Notes under the pieces: generated by a model | What the model was told of the DNA's origin: nothing | Database searches by the model: none | The model's input: the letters and a program-made list of their open reading frames with translations, nothing else | Part shown: positions 14,398-21,640 of the stretch, one piece after another | Numbering within the stretch: position 1 is the stretch's first letter | Layout: the number at the start of each line of letters is the position of its first letter | Source of the DNA: Chloroflexota bacterium | GTDB lineage: Bacteria > Chloroflexota > Ktedonobacteria > Ktedonobacterales > Ktedonobacteraceae | Reading direction: 5' to 3' | NCBI GenBank assembly: GCA_902812455.1 | Contig: CADDZH010000088.1 | Location: forward strand, 1-22,548 | DNA: 22,548 nucleotides | Program-made: the position numbers and the translations under genes

Positions 14398-15978
14398 CTC
14401 GCACCAGTGTTCTACGAGCAGTAGACCTCTGGTCTCGTCAAACTCAACAACCCCGTCCAGCATGCGCAAGATGGGAAGGAATGCTGGACGGGGTTTGAGT
14501 GCGGCCACGATTTTTAGCTCCAAATCCACGTACATTCCTCCTGGCTCCAACATCAGGGTCACCATTTCCCGCCGCTCTTCCGCCGTGGCCACATCCCATA
14601 AAGCGGCCATGCCCGGGAGATGCTCGCCGGCTTCAACCACGTCCTCATAGCGAACGCCGTTGACCTCCGGCACATTGAGTTGTCCCAGCGCGAGTTCGAC
14701 GGCGGCCATTTCTCCCTCGAACTCTTCATCGTCAATGTAGCCTTCGCGGTGCTGCTTCAGAATGCGTACGCGCTTGAGCTTGAGACGCTCTTTTTCTCGC
14801 TCGGTCGCCTCCTCTGTCTGGCCCTCCGCCTGGGCTTCGGCCAGCATTTGCTTGCGGACGATCTCACGCCAGTTCTCTGGGAGCGTTAAGCTCTTGAGCA
14901 GGTCTGCGAACAACTGGTGGACCATGTCAATGCGTATCATTAAGAACCCTCCGGCAGGACAGGGAATACGCCTAGCCTTGGCGGCATCGCGGTAGTACTC
15001 CCGCCGGTTATCGGGGGTATTGCCGGTATCACAGCGCAGCGGTAAGCCGCAGTGAATACAGGAGACGTACCCCGCGAACTCGTACAGATGCCGCACGGGC
15101 TCTGTGCGGGTGCTAGCGTGGTGCATGGATTGTGTCATCGAGCGGATGCGCTGCCATTCATCATAGGTGAAAGCAGCAGGATGCAGGCCCCGATGCCGTT
15201 GGTCATGGTACTTGACGGTTCCCCGATCATCTCCTGGGGCGTAGGCCGCGTAAAACTCGTTGCGCAGGATAGCGGTGATCGTATCTTTGTTGAACAGTCG
15301 AGCGCCAAAGCGCTTGCTGCCAGTGCGGTACCCTGCTGCATTAACTGCATCAGCAATTTTATCCGCCTCGACGCCTTTCATACCCAATTCACCAATCATG
15401 CGCAGCCCTGGGTACTCATCGGGGTCAAACTCTGGCGGCAACTTTGGCCCTGTGGAGCGATAGCCAAAGGGAATATCGCCATTGTAGAGTCCTTGCGCTG
15501 CTCGCTCACCCTTCCCTTTGCTCGTGTGTTTGGACAGCATATCAGAGAAGTAGGCGGCAATCGCCGCCAGAATCGTCAACTGGAGCATGCCTTCCGGTAT
15601 GGAGTAGTCGATATGCTCGGACAGCGAGATGAAGGGCGTACGGCTTTGGGAGAGGATGCGAAAACTTTGCAGCGTCACCATGACGTTCCGTGACCAGCGG
15701 TCTAAGGTATGCACCATGACGATGAACTGCCCAGGTCTTGCCTGTACATCATCGAGGAGCTTCTTAAAGGCAGGTCGTTTGACTATCTGTTCGCCTCGTG
15801 CGCTGCGCTCATCGTCTTCATAAAAGATGGGCTCTGGCAAGCCCCGTAGCCTGCAGGCATCCCTGATAGCGCGCTTTTGCGCGTCAATGCTGAAGTTATC
15901 TTTCTGCATCTCGCTGGAACGGCGGACGTAGCCAGCGACCACTACACTTGGAGATGGTGAAGAAGCTTGCTGCTGCAT
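14359..15978 (-). CDS. Large serine recombinase (integrase)
   Basis: The protein is 539 aa. An N-terminal resolvase domain carries YVRRS at 17-21 with the nucleophile Ser21 and a DRWSRN motif. The Recombinase domain follows (GLRMIGELGMKGVEADKIADAVN..NKDTITAILRN), then a zinc-ribbon region (CIHCGLPLRC..RRIPCP) and a coiled coil (EEATEREKERLKLKRVRI). This is the usual layout of phage and ICE integrases of about 450-600 aa. A CAGGAG site lies 10 nt before the ATG at 15978; a GTG at 16053, overlapping the upstream stop, is an alternative start. The last residues (RNRRDSNPRSPQ) are encoded by the antisense of the tRNA-Asp 3' half, so the C-terminus was probably set by integration. Confidence 0.9.
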   Translation of the reverse strand: MQQQASSPSPSVVVAGYVRRSSEMQKDNFSIDAQKRAIRDACRLRGLPEPIFYEDDERSARGEQIVKRPAFKKLLDDVQARPGQFIVMVHTLDRWSRNVMVTLQSFRILSQSRTPFISLSEHIDYSIPEGMLQLTILAAIAAYFSDMLSKHTSKGKGERAAQGLYNGDIPFGYRSTGPKLPPEFDPDEYPGLRMIGELGMKGVEADKIADAVNAAGYRTGSKRFGARLFNKDTITAILRNEFYAAYAPGDDRGTVKYHDQRHRGLHPAAFTYDEWQRIRSMTQSMHHASTRTEPVRHLYEFAGYVSCIHCGLPLRCDTGNTPDNRREYYRDAAKARRIPCPAGGFLMIRIDMVHQLFADLLKSLTLPENWREIVRKQMLAEAQAEGQTEEATEREKERLKLKRVRILKQHREGYIDDEEFEGEMAAVELALGQLNVPEVNGVRYEDVVEAGEHLPGMAALWDVATAEERREMVTLMLEPGGMYVDLELKIVAALKPRPAFLPILRMLDGVVEFDETRGLLLVEHWCERNRRDSNPRSPQ

Positions 15979-16049
15979 CTTTGTGTTACTCCTGTTTATG
16001 CATGTGTTCATGTGACAAAGCAAAAGATAAAGCAAAATAAGAGTGGGTT

Positions 16050-16436
16050 TCACGCGAGCGGTTCATAAGTATCGCTATGCTCAGAAGTTGCTATAGTGAC
16101 GCCGGCGAGCTTGAACTCCTCGACAAGGAAGGCGCTCTGTGTGGGGTCTTGCGTGAACCTGTCGAAACTGCTCACCGCCAGGATGGCTACGCTGCCCTGG
16201 TGGATGGCTTCGCCCAGGTGCTTGAGGGCAGGGCGATCGCTACCAGCGCTTACTGTTTGCACCTCAGTGGAGCCCTGATCGCGGGGTATGATATATCCAT
16301 GCTCACGGCAGTAGGCGATGCAGCTATCAACCTGGGCCTGCACTGTGTGTATCTCGCCCAGCGGGGTGAGTTGGGAGCTCCTGGCGTAGAGCGCTACTCG
16401 ATTGAGAGTTTTGTTGCGCTTTTGTCGTCGGCTCAT
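16050..16436 (-). CDS. Catalytic-domain-only serine recombinase/resolvase
   Basis: The protein is 128 aa. It contains the N-terminal resolvase fold: LYARSS at 16-21 with candidate nucleophile Ser21, TVQAQVDSCIAYCREHGY, and FDRFTQDPT in place of the usual DRLSR/DRxxR motif, so the second catalytic Arg is Gln. It ends at SDTYEPLA, before any DNA-binding domain. AGAGGAG lies 6 nt before the ATG. Its TGA overlaps an in-frame GTG of the large recombinase (GTGA), so the two are probably co-translated. It could be a partner or modulator subunit, or a degraded resolvase; its clean start signals favour expression. Confidence 0.75.
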   Translation of the reverse strand: MSRRQKRNKTLNRVALYARSSQLTPLGEIHTVQAQVDSCIAYCREHGYIIPRDQGSTEVQTVSAGSDRPALKHLGEAIHQGSVAILAVSSFDRFTQDPTQSAFLVEEFKLAGVTIATSEHSDTYEPLA

Positions 16437-16614
16437 ATGTGTCTCCTCTATGTTGTTCTTCTGTTTGGGCCTGGAGAAAGAGGAACTGCTCCAGGCGAGT
16501 GCCGTGCTTCCGCAGGCAGCGCATGACAATGCGGGCGACTAATGCGCAAAACGCCACGACCTCTGGTGCGAGGCTTTCCTCTTGCTGGACTGCTTCTCGT
16601 TGTTCGTGTACCAT
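16327..16614 (-). CDS. Small helical protein overlapping the resolvase start (tentative)
   Basis: The ORF is 95 aa. Residues about 1-60 (MVHEQREAVQQEESLAPEVV, then CALVARIVMRCLRKH) form a plausible amphipathic helical protein, and GGGAG lies about 9 nt before the ATG. The last third overlaps the 128-aa resolvase in another frame by 110 bp and looks non-coding. It may be a real first gene of the recombinase operon with a displaced stop, or chance. No family is recognised. Confidence 0.4.
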   Translation of the reverse strand: MVHEQREAVQQEESLAPEVVAFCALVARIVMRCLRKHGTRLEQFLFLQAQTEEQHRGDTYEPTTKAQQNSQSSSALRQELPTHPAGRDTHSAGPG

Positions 16615-16943
16615 CGTTCATCACTCCCTGCTCTAGCGAAATGCAGCTAAGCGCTGCTGCTTTCCATTGACGCAGGCAGTGTACCCAGGCGCTCCGGTCA
16701 AAACCGGGTTGCACCTGGGAATCAGGCAGGTTGCACCTGGGAACAAGATGAGAAGTACATCCTTTAACCGCTCCTCTTTTTTATGCCTCATTATTTTGAA
16801 AAGCCTCCATGCTTCTTTTGCTGTCACTGGTCTACTGCTCCTTCTTATGTTCATGGTGAAAGGAACGGCACTCATGATGAGCAGATTCCCAGACCTCATA
16901 TTCTTTTCAGCGCCTGGCCGAACAATCCTCACACAGGAGCTAA
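16615..16943. other. Upstream region of the recombinase genes with phased direct repeats
   Basis: About 330 bp separate the recombinase operon from the baseplate-like gene. GGTTGCACCTGGGAA occurs twice at 16707-16721 and 16729-16743, 22 bp apart, about two helical turns. An open minus-strand frame (16633-16950) crosses the region without recognisable features. No consensus promoter is evident. Confidence 0.5.
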
Positions 16944-18432
16944 CTACCATTGGATTTGCTGCCCGCCTTCCCAGTACAGAATGCGTACCTGGATGCTGGA
17001 AGTGTCTTTCGGCAGGCTGCCGTTCGCTGCTACCCCTTCAATGGTTGCTTGCTGTATACCTGGCAGGCTCAACAGGATGCGCACTGCCTGGCGTCCTGTT
17101 TTGCCGGCAACCAGCTGCTTGATGCTCTGGAGATGCTGCTGGCTGAACTGGTACATCCATGTTCCCTCCAGGTGTACAGTAAGGCTTGCAACCTGCCGCC
17201 TTTGGTCTACGATCCTTGCGCGAAGGACGCTTATCTTCGCGACACCAACGAGGTGGTAGTGTGCTCCTCCTCGCTGGGCCAGCTCATGCGTGAGCACTTG
17301 CGCCGCTTGCTCCTCTAGAGCCGCTGCATCGTAAGCAATCGCGGTACATTGATCCGCAATGGTGACGTTGACCGCTGCAGCTTCTGCACCCACCTGATGA
17401 TCGGTGCTCACGGAGCGCGTGCAGGGTGGAGTGACCAGCGCTTCATGCTGCATGAGCTGGGTCGTGAACGCCGCGTGCTCACTTTGGGTGAGCGTTGTCA
17501 CGAGCCCTGCTACCACGTGGTCGATGTCTATCCGTGTGACATAGGTGTAATCCCGCGCATTCTGCCCGCCCTGGAAGGCGACGGTGTTCTGCGCCAGCAC
17601 GGAGGGCAGGCAGCAGGCCTGGTTAATGTCACGAACAGGGATGTTGCCCTGCGGGCCAGGCTCGAGCGCGTGGGCAGAAACGGTCACTTCCCCGTAGGTG
17701 GGGGGTGTGGTGGCCAGCGCTGCCGGGATCACCGCGAGTTGATCGGTCGTGACCTGGACGCCATCGCTGCCGGTCAGGGTAGTCCCTGCGGCGACCGTTT
17801 GGGAGGTGAAGAGGCCATTGTAAAAGGTAATTGTGCCCAGCGCAGCTGCTGCGTCCTGATGGCCTTTGCCCGTGGCTGGAGCCGTTTTGGTTTGGATGAC
17901 GGTGAGCGGCGGGAGCAGTCTCCCTGGGATGTGCGTCCCTCCTGGTCTTCCCGGCCCTACCATCATGGCTGTCGTTGTGGAGATATGACCCATGGCAGGA
18001 ACAAGCGTGACGGTTGGGGTTGAGGCCGGGAATATCAGCACCGTCTGGAAAGCGATGCCAAGCAGCACCCACACCTGCAGTCAAGCGAGCAATGATCACT
18101 ACTGTGCAGTGGGCGAGCAGAGGTGTGTGTTCAACCGGTTCTGGATAATCCAGGGGACGAGCACCTTGCGGTTCATCTTCCAATCTCACAAGTTGTCTTG
18201 GGTTGCTGTCGCCTGTTGCAAGCGTGCCCTCTACCACCTGCTCGTCTGCTGGTTCCGGTAGGTCTGGCTCGCGCACAAAATACACATGAATGGTCTCGGT
18301 GACCATTGATTCTTCTCCGTTTGGCGGACGTTCACCTTTTTCCCCTGGCACGGCATGTAACGGTTGCGCGTCATGTTGGTGATCCAGCCATTGCAAGATG
18401 GCGTTGATATCGCCTTGTCGTTGGTCTGCCAT
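16944..18432 (-). pseudogene. Baseplate J/gp47-like membrane protein, split by a frameshift
   Basis: Two frames together make one protein. The first (from 18432, or from M43 at 18306 with GGAGAAG upstream) gives an acidic cytoplasmic N-terminus (ETIHVYFVREPDLPEPADEQ). The second (from about 18075 to 16944) gives a membrane helix (WVLLGIAFQTVLIF), then PASTPTVTLVP and a long extracellular region including ALGTITFYNG, TVAAGTTLTGSDGVQVTTDQ and GPQGNIPVRDIN. That region resembles proteins annotated as baseplate J/gp47 family in Ktedonobacteria. The frames join near 18075-18090 by a one-base change; the second frame has a TGA just before the join. Either the gene is inactivated, the join is a programmed +1 shift, or the assembly has an extra base. 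The C-terminus (GIQQATIEGVAANGSLPKDT..IQVRILYW) is intact. Confidence 0.75.
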
Positions 18433-18496
18433 ATTGTTACCCTCATCTCCTGGTGGGGGAATGCCATGCGTTCCCCCTGATCTGCTCTCTTACGCG

Positions 18497-19372
18497 CTAC
18501 ACATTGACTTTGACTTCGCCGGGTTTGGCCGGTCGAAACCTCCCGTTCTCATTGATGAACACAATGCGCTGATCCTCGATATGGATCACCATGTCTGGTT
18601 TGCCATCGCCATTCACGTCCTGGAACGTCAGCGTAACGGGGGTTAAATCCTCTCCATTGCCAAACAGAATGGGTCCGAGATAGATCACCGCGTGTGAACA
18701 GTCGCCTCCAGGGCACTCGATCACCTCCACATGGCGGTTCAGATTGATGGCAATAAAATGGCTTGGATTGGCGGCTGAGTCGTTATGCCCCACAATGGCA
18801 TCCGTCTGAAACGTGCGCGGCCTGCCATAGCGCCAGTCATCCTGAGTCACCTGCCACCAGTTGAGGAGAATGCTTCCCACAACCCATAGCGCCAGCATCG
18901 CCAGCATCCCAAGCCCGAGAATGAGCAGCCAATAGGGGCGGCGCCTGGAAGGTTCTTCTGTCTCGTACTCCACCATATCCTGTCTTTGGCGATGCTGCCC
19001 TGCTGACGATTGCCTGGATGCCCGCTGTACTGGTGGTGGGCCAGAATGCAAAATGTATTGCCGGTTTCCCTGGCGGATCACCAGGGGCTGGTCTGATGGT
19101 GACTGAGGCTGGTAGCGTCTTGCGCTGGTAGGCATACAAGCAGGCCAGACATCATCATAGCCCTCTTCCTCCTCATCTACCTCCTCCACTATCTCCTCAT
19201 CTTCCTGGATCTGCTGCCTGTGCGGCTGTTTGGCAGGCGCTGTATGCGACTGAGTAGATGTTCCTGCCCGTCTAGGCTGTGCGAGCGTTCCTTTTGCCGG
19301 TACACCGCTAGCCCTGGTAACGGAACTGTTTCTCCCTGGTAGAGACGCTCCCGGACCCTTTTGCTCTTTCAT
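18497..19372 (-). CDS. Single-pass membrane protein with extracellular FG-GAP-like domain
   Basis: The protein is 291 aa. The N-terminal 145 residues are low-complexity, with an acidic run (EDEEIVEEVDEEEEGYDD at 57-74). A membrane helix lies at about 147-170, and an outer domain at 175-291 contains DVNGDGKPD (252-260), a DxNxDGxxD calcium-binding loop of FG-GAP/VCBS type, in VTLTFQDVNGDGKPDMVIHI. No secretion signal other than the helix is present, so the protein is expected to be anchored with its C-terminus outside. The gene lies 64 bp upstream of the split baseplate-like gene and 4 bp after a 44-aa ORF, suggesting one operon. The ribosome binding site is weak (GGTGAG). The specific function is unknown. 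Confidence 0.72.
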   Translation of the reverse strand: MKEQKGPGASLPGRNSSVTRASGVPAKGTLAQPRRAGTSTQSHTAPAKQPHRQQIQEDEEIVEEVDEEEEGYDDVWPACMPTSARRYQPQSPSDQPLVIRQGNRQYILHSGPPPVQRASRQSSAGQHRQRQDMVEYETEEPSRRRPYWLLILGLGMLAMLALWVVGSILLNWWQVTQDDWRYGRPRTFQTDAIVGHNDSAANPSHFIAINLNRHVEVIECPGGDCSHAVIYLGPILFGNGEDLTPVTLTFQDVNGDGKPDMVIHIEDQRIVFINENGRFRPAKPGEVKVNV

Positions 19373-19376
19373 GCGC

Positions 19377-19511
19377 TCACCGTACTTTCTCGGGGAGTGT
19401 GCGGTCTCCGGCAGGCAGGATGAGCATGGTACGGCGGTATGCGGGTACCGTCAGGGCAATATCCTTGCTCCCAAGGTTGCGCAGGGAAATAAGAGGTTTA
19501 TGATCGCTCAT
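19377..19511 (-). CDS. 44-aa protein at the head of the surface-protein operon
   Basis: The ORF begins MSDHKPLISLRNLGSKDIAL and ends LPEKVR. AAAGG lies 7 nt before the ATG at 19511, and its TGA is 4 bp before the ATG of the FG-GAP-like gene. Alternating hydrophobic residues suggest beta strands. Longer in-frame starts exist (one at about 19563), but they lack ribosome binding sites. No family is recognised. Confidence 0.55.
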   Translation of the reverse strand: MSDHKPLISLRNLGSKDIALTVPAYRRTMLILPAGDRTLPEKVR

Positions 19512-19543
19512 GGTTTCGCCTTTCATCTTGACTAGAGGGTATG

Positions 19544-19565
19544 CCATGAGATTAAATTCTCATGG
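19544..19565. promoter_or_regulatory. Leader hairpin of the surface-protein operon
   Basis: CCATGAGA (19544-19551) and TCTCATGG (19558-19565) form a perfect 8-bp stem with a 6-nt AT loop, 33 bp upstream of the 44-aa ORF start. It lies inside the predicted minus-strand leader and could be a regulator site or RNA structure. Confidence 0.45.
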
Positions 19566-19606
19566 GAACGATTGAACTGACTAAGGTCGAAAGCTTCCCT
19601 TTGGCT

Positions 19607-19642
19607 GGCCTCCGTGTGGAAGACGGAGGCCGGCTTGTTTTT
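19607..19642 (+). terminator. Strong plus-strand Rho-independent terminator hairpin
   Basis: GGCCTCCGT (19607-19615), a 7-nt loop and ACGGAGGCC (19623-19631) are followed by GGCTTGTTTTT. It faces the plus strand, yet no plus-strand gene lies upstream of it. It may end an antisense transcript, or act as a structured element in the minus-strand leader, where it has no T-tract. Confidence 0.6.
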
Positions 19643-19830
19643 CACCTCCTTTCGCCGCTTGTGTGAGCTTCTCATCCCCTTCCAGAAGCTTGTCCATACT
19701 GAGAAGCCAAGGCAGAAGCCCCTTTGATTGAAGCGAGTGTCATGAAACTCCTCTATCGAGCTACCTTATGGTTACTGGCAACACTCACTCTGGCTTTGCC
19801 TCGACGAGTTTCACAGTTCACACATGTCTT

Positions 19831-19859
19831 ATAGTACACTGTTAAAATCGAAAAATCAA
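19831..19859 (-). promoter_or_regulatory. Candidate promoter of the minus-strand operon
   Basis: Read on the minus strand, TTGATT (19859-19854), a 17-bp spacer and TACTAT (19836-19831) form a good promoter. The leader to the 44-aa ORF would be about 310 nt and would contain both hairpins at 19544-19631. Confidence 0.5.
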
Positions 19860-19895
19860 GACTTTTGCTGATAAAAAATGTTTTTTAACGTTTTA

Positions 19896-19904
19896 TGTTA
19901 ATAT
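19896..19904 (+). promoter_or_regulatory. Extended -10 promoter of the HTH regulator gene
   Basis: TGT-TAATAT is an extended -10 element in an AT-rich stretch (19835-19905). No clear -35 box is present, which is acceptable for an extended -10 promoter. Transcription would begin near 19911, just ahead of the SD-sequestering stem. Confidence 0.45.
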
Positions 19905-19919
19905 CCAGGCTCAGAAAAG

Positions 19920-19975
19920 CTCCTGTTGACACAAACCGGCATTTATTGGAAAATGCGGTTAATATTTGACAGGAG
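19920..19975 (+). promoter_or_regulatory. Leader stem-loop that can mask the HTH gene Shine-Dalgarno
   Basis: CTCCTGT (19920-19926) pairs perfectly with ACAGGAG (19969-19975), which contains the ribosome binding site. Inside it, AACCGGCATTT and AAATGCGGTT form a 10-bp stem with one bulge. The two stems are joined by linkers of similar length. As DNA, the inner dyad could also be an operator for the HTH protein. Confidence 0.55.
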
Positions 19976-19980
19976 GCCGT

Positions 19981-20190
19981 ATGGAGACCGTAGATCAGTT
20001 GCGTAAACGTGCGGGGCTACAGGTTAAGGAGCTAACGGAGTTAGCAGATATTTCTGAGTCTTCGTATCGCAAGATGGTACGAGGTGAACCTGTAGGTGAG
20101 GTCTTGGTGTATCGCGTGCTGCGTGTGTTATCCGAACGTCTCAAGCGCGAGATAACGCTTGATGACGTGAGTGGACTGAATATTTTATGA
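19981..20190 (+). CDS. Small HTH (Cro/XRE-like) regulator
   Basis: The protein is 69 aa. A lambda-repressor-like HTH is seen: VDQLRKRAGLQVKELTELAD (4-23), a second helix ISESSYRKMVRGE (24-36), and VLVYRVLRVLSERLKREITL (41-60). It lacks a sensor domain, like phage and ICE control proteins. AGGAGG ends 4 nt before the ATG at 19981, which is preferred over an upstream TTG. The gene is divergent from the surface-protein/recombinase run, so it may control that run and itself; this is inference from position and from the dyad in its leader. Confidence 0.8.
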   Translation: METVDQLRKRAGLQVKELTELADISESSYRKMVRGEPVGEVLVYRVLRVLSERLKREITLDDVSGLNIL

Positions 20191-20512
20191 TGGCTCCCCA
20201 TGCGTCAACGCAGGGGCTTCTCGGTGCCGAGCGCCACGCCTTGTCGTCCCAAGGCGGTTTGCAAATATTTAGAGCAGCATTCTGGTCCCTATCGCGGATG
20301 ACCCCACAGTGCTCACAGCGATAGACGCGCACCGCCATAGGCATTTCCTGCCGATGCCCACAGTCATGACATGTTTGGGCGGTGTATGCTGGTGGCACTT
20401 TGATTCCCGTTCTCTCAGTTTCTTCCACTTTAGAGCACAGTGCGGAGAGAAATGCCGACCAGGCTGCATCTGTAATCGATTTATTCAGGCCAGCGTTCGC
20501 GCTTGCCCTCGG
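20141..20512 (-). pseudogene. Remnant of IS605-type TnpB (C-terminal part only)
   Basis: The minus-strand frame from 20512 reads ASANAGLNKSITDAAWSAFL, then KVPPAYTAQTCHDCGHRQEM, the second zinc-finger pair YRCEHCG, and DRDQNAALNI with the last RuvC-type Asp. These are the TnpB C-terminal zinc finger and RuvC-III region. The N-terminal domain and RuvC I/II are missing, with a TGA directly upstream, so it is inactive. The frame runs on over the 3' hairpin (20196-20216) into the end of the HTH gene. Confidence 0.8.
20196..20216 (-). repeat. IS605 right-end / omega-RNA 3' hairpin
   Basis: CCCC-A-TGCGT-CA-ACGCA-GGGG is the imperfect palindrome typical of IS200/IS605 right ends. It lies 5 bp after the HTH stop, so the sequence that would serve as guide is the 3' end of the HTH gene. 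Confidence 0.6.
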
Positions 20513-20625
20513 TCATAGCAAACTTGTCAACGATGTGCTATGCTCTTAGCAAGAGGTGAAAAGATGCTCCCTTGTCCGCAATGTCGAGCCTTCAGACGGA
20601 CTATGGGAGCAAAGGAGGATCTACC

Positions 20626-21204
20626 ATGTCGATTAGCCTGGACGATGTCGAAAAACTTCAGGCGGTCTATCCGGACTACCGCATCGAATTGCGAGAAGGA
20701 AAACTGATTGTTATGAGCCCATCAGACAGCACGTCTGGCGAAATCGGAGCCCGCTTCATTCGGCTCTTAGGCGCCTGGCTTGATGTCCATAACGCCGGAC
20801 GAGTTTTGGATGCCAGCACCGGCTTTCGTCTACCCAATGGCGATTTGCTCTCCCCCGATGTCTCCTTTGTGTCACGCGAGCGCCTCAAGCACAATCCCCG
20901 CACATACCTGACAGTAGTTCCTGAACTGGTCGTCGAGATCAAATCAAGCCGGGACCGCCTGCGTGAGCTGCAAGAGAAGATCGCCCTCTTTTTACGTCAA
21001 GGGGTCCAGGTCGGCCTGCTCATTGATCCTGATACCCATACCGTCTGGGTCTACCGCTCCAGTGGACTGAGGAAGAGTGCCGAAGGCGAAGAGTCCCTGC
21101 CAGTGGGAACACCCTTGCGCGATGGAGAGACGCTGAGCATTCCTGAACTCTTTCCCGGTTGGGAATTTCCGATCACAAGCCTCTGGCCCCCGGTCTACGA
21201 ATAA
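20626..21204 (+). CDS. Uma2-family (PD-(D/E)XK nuclease fold) protein
   Basis: The protein is 192 aa. The family core is present: LREGKLIVMSPS at 22-33, SPDVSFVS at 76-83 with Asp78, and PELVVEIKSSRD at 99-110 with Glu104 and Lys106, followed by KIALFLRQGVQVGLLIDP. These fit the D...ExK active site of restriction-like nucleases. Uma2 proteins are abundant in Chloroflexota and cyanobacteria, but their target is not established. AAAGGAGG lies 7 nt before the ATG at 20626; the frame is open to 20572. It sits directly after a TnpB remnant inside the putative element. All candidate active-site residues are kept. Confidence 0.85.
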   Translation: MSISLDDVEKLQAVYPDYRIELREGKLIVMSPSDSTSGEIGARFIRLLGAWLDVHNAGRVLDASTGFRLPNGDLLSPDVSFVSRERLKHNPRTYLTVVPELVVEIKSSRDRLRELQEKIALFLRQGVQVGLLIDPDTHTVWVYRSSGLRKSAEGEESLPVGTPLRDGETLSIPELFPGWEFPITSLWPPVYE

Positions 21205-21640
21205 CGTGGAACTCCACCTTCGCCTGTGGACGAGTGATCAGGCGAGTGACGAGCAGAGCCGTGTGCTGTTTGCTCGTGCGATATGACCTCACCTGGCTTC
21301 CGTTCTCTCAGTTCGTTCATCCGTATCGGCCTGGCAAGGCACAAGCAAACTTCTATAGTCTCTTAACTGCATTTTTGCATACCTGGAGCAGGTCCTTGTG
21401 GGAGAACAAGCAAGGTTGTTCCCAGGTTTCCCCGCTTTTCTCCCAGGTGGCTTCCGCCTTCTGCCGTCGTTTCGAGACCCCCATTCGCTAGACTTGTTGC
21501 CAGGGATGCAGTGAGCTTGCAAGCGCAAGAACGCCGAACACAAGCACTATCGATGCTTTCTGGCGTAGCATATACGAAAGCGCTGCTTCCATCAAACGAT
21601 CACAAGAAGCTGTACAGGGTAAAGGAAGGATACATGCGCT
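21205..21640. other. Intergenic region, no gene seen
   Basis: The 436 bp contain a weak hairpin 45 nt after the Uma2 stop (ACGAGCA 21249-21255 with TGCTCGT 21271-21277, no T-tract) and two CCCAGGT sites about 25 bp apart near 21420-21450. No convincing promoter or coding frame was found. Confidence 0.5.

Noticed and set aside
16077..16526. 149-aa plus-strand frame opposite the small recombinase
   Set aside because: No similarity or start signal; the minus strand carries the recognisable resolvase domain.
16633..16950. 105-aa minus-strand frame between the recombinases and the baseplate-like gene
   Set aside because: No family similarity and no good ribosome binding site; its C-terminal part translates the direct repeats at 16707-16743.
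20564..20700. Short plus-strand frame beginning MLPCPQCRAF ahead of Uma2
   Set aside because: It has a possible ribosome binding site and a CxxC start, but it runs out of frame into the Uma2 gene and stops early; probably chance or a scrap.
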